Of a DNA stretch of 64,000 bases, positions 60,786-64,000 are shown in pieces (the stretch's first letter is position 1; each line of letters starts with the position of its first letter). The notes under the pieces are model-generated. The model did not search any database and was not told where the DNA came from. It saw nothing but the letters and a program-made list of their open reading frames with translations. Source of the stretch: an uncultured Saprospiraceae bacterium (GTDB taxonomy: Bacteria; Bacteroidota; Bacteroidia; Chitinophagales; Saprospiraceae); contig CALEYL010000046.1 of NCBI GenBank assembly GCA_937926205.1, forward strand, positions 1 through 64,000, written 5' to 3'. The translations under genes were made by a program, and so were the position numbers.

Positions 60786-61635
60786 AAGTTTTGTAAACAG
60801 AGAACAGACGGAGCAATAAACCCGGCAAACACTATGAAACACACACGATCAACAAACCAGGCGACGCCTCTGAAATGCCCTGTTTCTTAAGCAATCAGAT
60901 GATTCGCAAACATGCTGTGATTAAACGATAAATGTTCATAGGGCAATTCGGAGGCCCTGCTACCATAGTTTAATATGGGGCAGGGCATTTTTGCCCAACA
61001 TCAAAAAACCAACTAAACCCCGGAAGTGCCCCAAATTGCCATAAACCCAAAAATAACCAGAGCCCCAAACTAACCCAGTGACCCCATGCCAGATGATCCA
61101 AAAGGGGGTAAACAACAGCGTCTGGAAGCAGATGCCTTCATAAGAAAGAGGAAGGGATGCGCAGTACCTTAAAAATCGTCATCCTTATGATTTTCAGGCC
61201 GTTTCAGCTGCCTGAATTGTCGGATTTTTTTGGGAAAACTACGCAAACCGCTGCAAGTCCCTTCCTCCGCTTCTATTCCACCGTCAAACGCGGCGCTTGC
61301 CGTCAAAATAAAGGGTGTTTTTAATTTTTTCAGAAGGGCACGCCCACAAAGGTGGGCGTCACAAGCAATTGGAGATAAGTAGATAGTTGCTATTATTCCG
61401 GGCTGGGTAGCGACGGCAACGCTCGCTGCCCAGTTTTCTTTTACTCCGTCAATCAGCAACCACTTATCCGCTTAATGTCCTTACTGCCCTACTTCCTTAT
61501 CAACCCGTATACTAAACGACACACCACATGTCGTTCTTCTGATAAAGCTTTGTAAAATAACGTCTATTCGTATTCATACCTGTCCCTTATTCAATTTGTT
61601 ATTAGCAATTTCCCCGAAAAACCATTTGAAAACTG

Positions 61636-61643
61636 TACTTTTG
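61636..61643 (+). promoter_or_regulatory. Candidate -7 box upstream of the 61669 gene
   Basis: TACTTTTG matches TAnnTTTG, 25 bp before the ATG. No TTTG at the expected distance upstream, so support is partial. Confidence 0.35.
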
Positions 61644-61668
61644 GATAAGTATTAAACCGGAAGCACCT

Positions 61669-63456
61669 ATGATCTTTACACACAAACCCACACAGGCCCT
61701 GTCATGGCGGCGGCCTCTGCTTACATTTCGATCCTTTCTTTCTCTTTTTTTTACTTTTATCACCGCTTTGGGGAGCTTATTGGCCCAGCAGGTTGCACCA
61801 ATTAAGCCGGATAGCCTGACCCAATTAGCGCTAAAAGACAGCGTAATGCTGCGCATTTCCGGGCTGCCTGCTCTGGCGCCGCTGAATGCGCACGAACTGG
61901 CTACCCCGCGCTATGATTATTTCTGGCTGTACGGCAACGGAAATTTTACGTTAGGCGGGGCAGATTCTACCATCAACCATCGGTACAAACCCAAAGCATC
62001 GGCATACGGCATCAAAACTTATCCAACAGGGCTATATGGCGGCGGCGGCAAACCGCCTCCCAAAATCGTAAACGGGCAAGTCACGGTTATTCCTCCGGCG
62101 GCGCCCGATCCGACGCCTTTCGGAGTGACAAAGGCAGTGAAGGAAAACAAATTCATCCGACTCCAAAAAAACCATCTGAGCCTGGTTCCTTCCGACACCA
62201 CCATGTGGGTCCTGTCGTATAAAAACATTTATAAGGAAGGGGTTCCTATATCCGGCGAAGTCTACCTGTTTTTCAACAGTCCTGTGGAGCGCGTCCGGAT
62301 TGATCCGCGGAACGGAGACACCACCATCGTTTTGTCGGAAATTGCCGGAATTCCTCAATTCGGAAGTTTCAAAAACGACACAACTTTGTTTTATTTCCCA
62401 AAAACCCTGCCCAAAACCATCCAGCTCAATACCAGTATTTTCGGGTCCGGGAGCAGAATCAACAGCTCTTTTAAAAATGCCCTGCTCTGGCGTTTTGATA
62501 CCCTGAACTACAACGAAGAACGGCACTTGTTCATCCAGTTTAAGAACGACCCGGATCTGCTGGATAAATTCCCGGATGATGAAAAAGGCAGGGTTGAGTT
62601 TCTGGCTATGATGACGGGAGGCGTACCGGGCGATCTTTCGCCTGCGGAATCGGCATTGGCGGAGGAGTTTGGACTCAACGAAATGTTGTCCCCGGGCGGA
62701 CTGGAAACCATTTTTGGACAGGTATTCAGCCAGTTGAATCCGCAGGGGCAACCGACGCCAAACTTTCAATCTTTTCAGCCATCAGGCCGGATCATAGACC
62801 TGCAACTGCTGACATCGAGCCTTTCCAAGGCCCACGATCCGAATCAAATGCGGGTAGATGCCTGTGCTTGTCCGGCTGACGGCGCAGGGGCCCAGAAACT
62901 GCTTTGTACCGTAGATTTTGTCAACGATGGGCACGCTTCTACCAGCAATGTTTATGTAACGGTTCATTTTCCGGAAGGCGTAGACATCAACAGCATCAGC
63001 GATCAGCCGATTAAAATACATCCCGAACTTCAGGCAGCTGCGGTGAACAGCGCGGTTGAACTGGAGCGCAATGTGGCCGAAAATACCATCACCTGGAAGT
63101 TTCTAAATTTCGCCATCCACTCTGTCTGGGAATATGGAGAAGGAGACCCGATGACTTATGGCCAGATCATTTTCAGTGCGCTGACCAAAACGGGCACCAA
63201 ACTCGAAGACATCGGTGAAATCGTCGCCTGTATTCGTTTTGACGATCCAAACGGCGCCCCTGTTTGCACCGTTCCGGTTAAACCGGTAGCGCTCGTTGCC
63301 GACGGAAGCGCGACCAGCATGGAGGCTCAGAATATGCTGCAATGTGACGCCTGCACCAGCGGTGGTGACGGATTCGGCATGCCCCTTTGGCTTGTCCTGC
63401 TGCTTGCCGTAATCATACTGCTTAGTTTGTGGATTGTGTACACCGAATCAAAATAA
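61669..63456 (+). CDS. Exported protein with C-terminal membrane anchor, unknown function
   Basis: A 595-residue protein. The N-terminal 45 residues include LLTFRSFLSLFFTFITALG, a signal peptide with a cleavage-like ALGSLLAQQ. A long mixed-fold extracytoplasmic region follows (about residues 50-560) containing a beta-sandwich with NDGHASTSNVYVTVHFPEGV, resembling a DUF11-type repeat. The C-terminus is GMPLWLVLLLAVIILLSLWI then YTESK, a membrane anchor, preceded by CDACTSGGDG. It may be a surface protein; no enzymatic motif is seen. Confidence 0.7.
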   Translation: MIFTHKPTQALSWRRPLLTFRSFLSLFFTFITALGSLLAQQVAPIKPDSLTQLALKDSVMLRISGLPALAPLNAHELATPRYDYFWLYGNGNFTLGGADSTINHRYKPKASAYGIKTYPTGLYGGGGKPPPKIVNGQVTVIPPAAPDPTPFGVTKAVKENKFIRLQKNHLSLVPSDTTMWVLSYKNIYKEGVPISGEVYLFFNSPVERVRIDPRNGDTTIVLSEIAGIPQFGSFKNDTTLFYFPKTLPKTIQLNTSIFGSGSRINSSFKNALLWRFDTLNYNEERHLFIQFKNDPDLLDKFPDDEKGRVEFLAMMTGGVPGDLSPAESALAEEFGLNEMLSPGGLETIFGQVFSQLNPQGQPTPNFQSFQPSGRIIDLQLLTSSLSKAHDPNQMRVDACACPADGAGAQKLLCTVDFVNDGHASTSNVYVTVHFPEGVDINSISDQPIKIHPELQAAAVNSAVELERNVAENTITWKFLNFAIHSVWEYGEGDPMTYGQIIFSALTKTGTKLEDIGEIVACIRFDDPNGAPVCTVPVKPVALVADGSATSMEAQNMLQCDACTSGGDGFGMPLWLVLLLAVIILLSLWIVYTESK

Positions 63457-63762
63457 GGGTTATCTGTCTCTTTAGGGTCCGATAGCTGCGTTATGCTCGG
63501 CCCCAAAAACAGTCATTTCGTTTCGACTCCGCTCAACGAACGACCGTTGAGCGGAGTCGAAACGGGCCTTTGCAAGCCTTGCTCTCGAACCCTGAAGAGC
63601 AGACAACCAACTAAATAGTGGATACTTAAAAAAAAGTACAAATTTGCCTTCCCGCTGAGCGGGACAAGTTTTACCAATTTGCCCTCTGCCCTTTCAAACA
63701 CCCGCCGACTTATTTTGAAATTTCGCAGCGAAGCCTTCTTCGGCTGTAACAAACCCTCCATC
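63457..63762. repeat. Spacer with long hairpin and REP unit
   Basis: Contains the perfect 20-bp hairpin at 63519-63564 and one CCCGCTGAGCGGGACAAG unit at 63650-63672. No gene. A TATTTTG at 63713-63719 lies about 45 bp before the next ATG. Confidence 0.55.
63519..63564. repeat. Perfect 20-bp hairpin (GACTCCGCTCAACG family)
   Basis: CGTTTCGACTCCGCTCAACG at 63519-63538 pairs fully with CGTTGAGCGGAGTCGAAACG at 63545-63564, loop AACGAC. It is not followed by a T run, so it is more like a REP than a terminator. The half GAGCGGAGTCGAA resembles the GGCGGAGTCGAAG at 48960. Confidence 0.75.
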
Positions 63763-64000
63763 ATGCGCTATTTCCTGCTATTTGGCTTGTTGTTTACAAA
63801 TATCGTTCTTGCTTTTTCAGGCAACAAGATTGACCATGCCCATACTTATGCGGATGAAGCAATGGTTCAGGTCAGAGAAAACTGCCCGGAAGGCGTTGTT
63901 GACAACCTGCAAAAAGCGTTAAAATTTTTCCGGGATCAGGACGACCTCGTTAGCTGGATTTCGGCGTGTAAAGCGGTCGCCAAAATTTACCGCGATGAAA
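63763..64000 (+). CDS. Exported protein, 5-prime part only (cut by window)
   Basis: The gene starts with an ATG at 63763 and runs off the window at 64000 (79 codons seen). The product begins with a signal peptide MRYFLLFGLLFTNIVLAFSG and continues with helical DHAHTYADEAMVQVREN and LQKALKFFRDQDDLVSWISA, which look like a tetratricopeptide-type repeat. The family (possibly TPR with CHAT) cannot be settled from this fragment. Confidence 0.7.
   Translation, partial: MRYFLLFGLLFTNIVLAFSGNKIDHAHTYADEAMVQVRENCPEGVVDNLQKALKFFRDQDDLVSWISACKAVAKIYRDE

Larger units (their letters stand above)
60271..61668. other. 1.4-kb gene-free stretch
   Basis: No convincing gene. Frames of 77 and 96 residues on the minus strand (60484-60717, 61169-61459) lack protein character. 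Two hairpins stand out: CCGGGCAGTGG/CCACTGCCCGG at 60753-60785, and GCCCTGC/GCAGGGC near 60953-60985 followed by ATTTTTG. Upstream of the next gene TACTTTTG at 61636-61643 fits a -7 box. An unannotated small RNA is possible. Confidence 0.5.

Noticed and set aside
60484..61459. Two minus-strand frames of 77 and 96 residues in the gene-free stretch
   Set aside because: No family resemblance, biased composition, and no promoter or neighbour that supports them.

Overview
The window reads as chromosome of a Bacteroidota member, most likely a Saprospiria-type organism. The reasons are the lasso and polysaccharide gene families, an UpxY-type NusG antiterminator, two promoters of the form TTTG-N18/20-TAnnTTTG, weak ribosome binding sites, and many palindromic intergenic repeats. 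No rRNA or tRNA gene was seen. The taxon is an inference and was not tested by a search.

Region 1 (376-7837, minus strand) is a compact RiPP locus. It holds a PqqD-like recognition protein, a cysteine-cluster protein, an HPr-kinase-like kinase, a 40-residue lasso precursor that was too short to be listed as an ORF (2930-3052), an asparagine-synthetase-like cyclase and a nucleotidyltransferase. A GNAT acetyltransferase and an Rpn-type nuclease lie upstream. The precursor has Thr at -2, Gly1, Asp9 and a C-terminal Ser, which fits a 9-residue macrolactam ring and a kinase-modified tail. No transglutaminase-like B2 leader peptidase is visible.

Region 2 (7838-9055) and region 4 (39308-40235) are paralogous repeat blocks in the same orientation. 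They contain 126-bp MITE-like elements, a larger related element and an unoccupied copy of its target site. They bracket region 3.

Region 3 (9056-39307, all minus strand) is an AT-richer polysaccharide cassette with many overlapping genes. It contains glycosyltransferases, a UDP-sugar 2-epimerase, two complete sugar-amidination modules (PP-loop amidotransferase plus HisH and HisF paralogues), a legionaminic/sialic acid CMP-sugar set (neuB, neuC, neuA), a phytanoyl-CoA-dioxygenase-like hydroxylase, a carbamoyltransferase, a CapK-like ligase, a kinase plus nucleotidyltransferase-HAD pair, hexapeptide acyltransferases, an aminotransferase, an O-antigen polymerase/ligase-like membrane protein and a Wzm/Wzt ABC exporter.

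Region 5 (40236-53176, minus strand) carries the export and control genes: Wzc with a Tyr-Gly tail, Wza and a CpsB-type phosphatase. It also has an UpxY antiterminator and a Wbp set (dehydrogenase, 3-dehydrogenase, aminotransferase, acetyltransferase) for a 2,3-diacetamido-uronic acid. Together with the WecB/WbpI-like epimerase and the amidation module this predicts a ManNAc3NAmA-type sugar. A repeat array with MITEs and an embedded GIY-YIG nuclease gene sits at 43.8-45.5 kb, and a DUF433 antitoxin with a toxin remnant at 46.3-46.6 kb.

Region 6 (53257-64000) is L-2-hydroxyglutarate oxidase with a winged-helix regulator, a DUF2141 protein, an unrecognised 37-residue peptide gene with a strong terminator, a TPR sensor histidine kinase, two proteins of unknown function, a 1.4-kb gene-free stretch, a large exported protein with a C-terminal anchor, and the start of another exported protein cut by the window edge.
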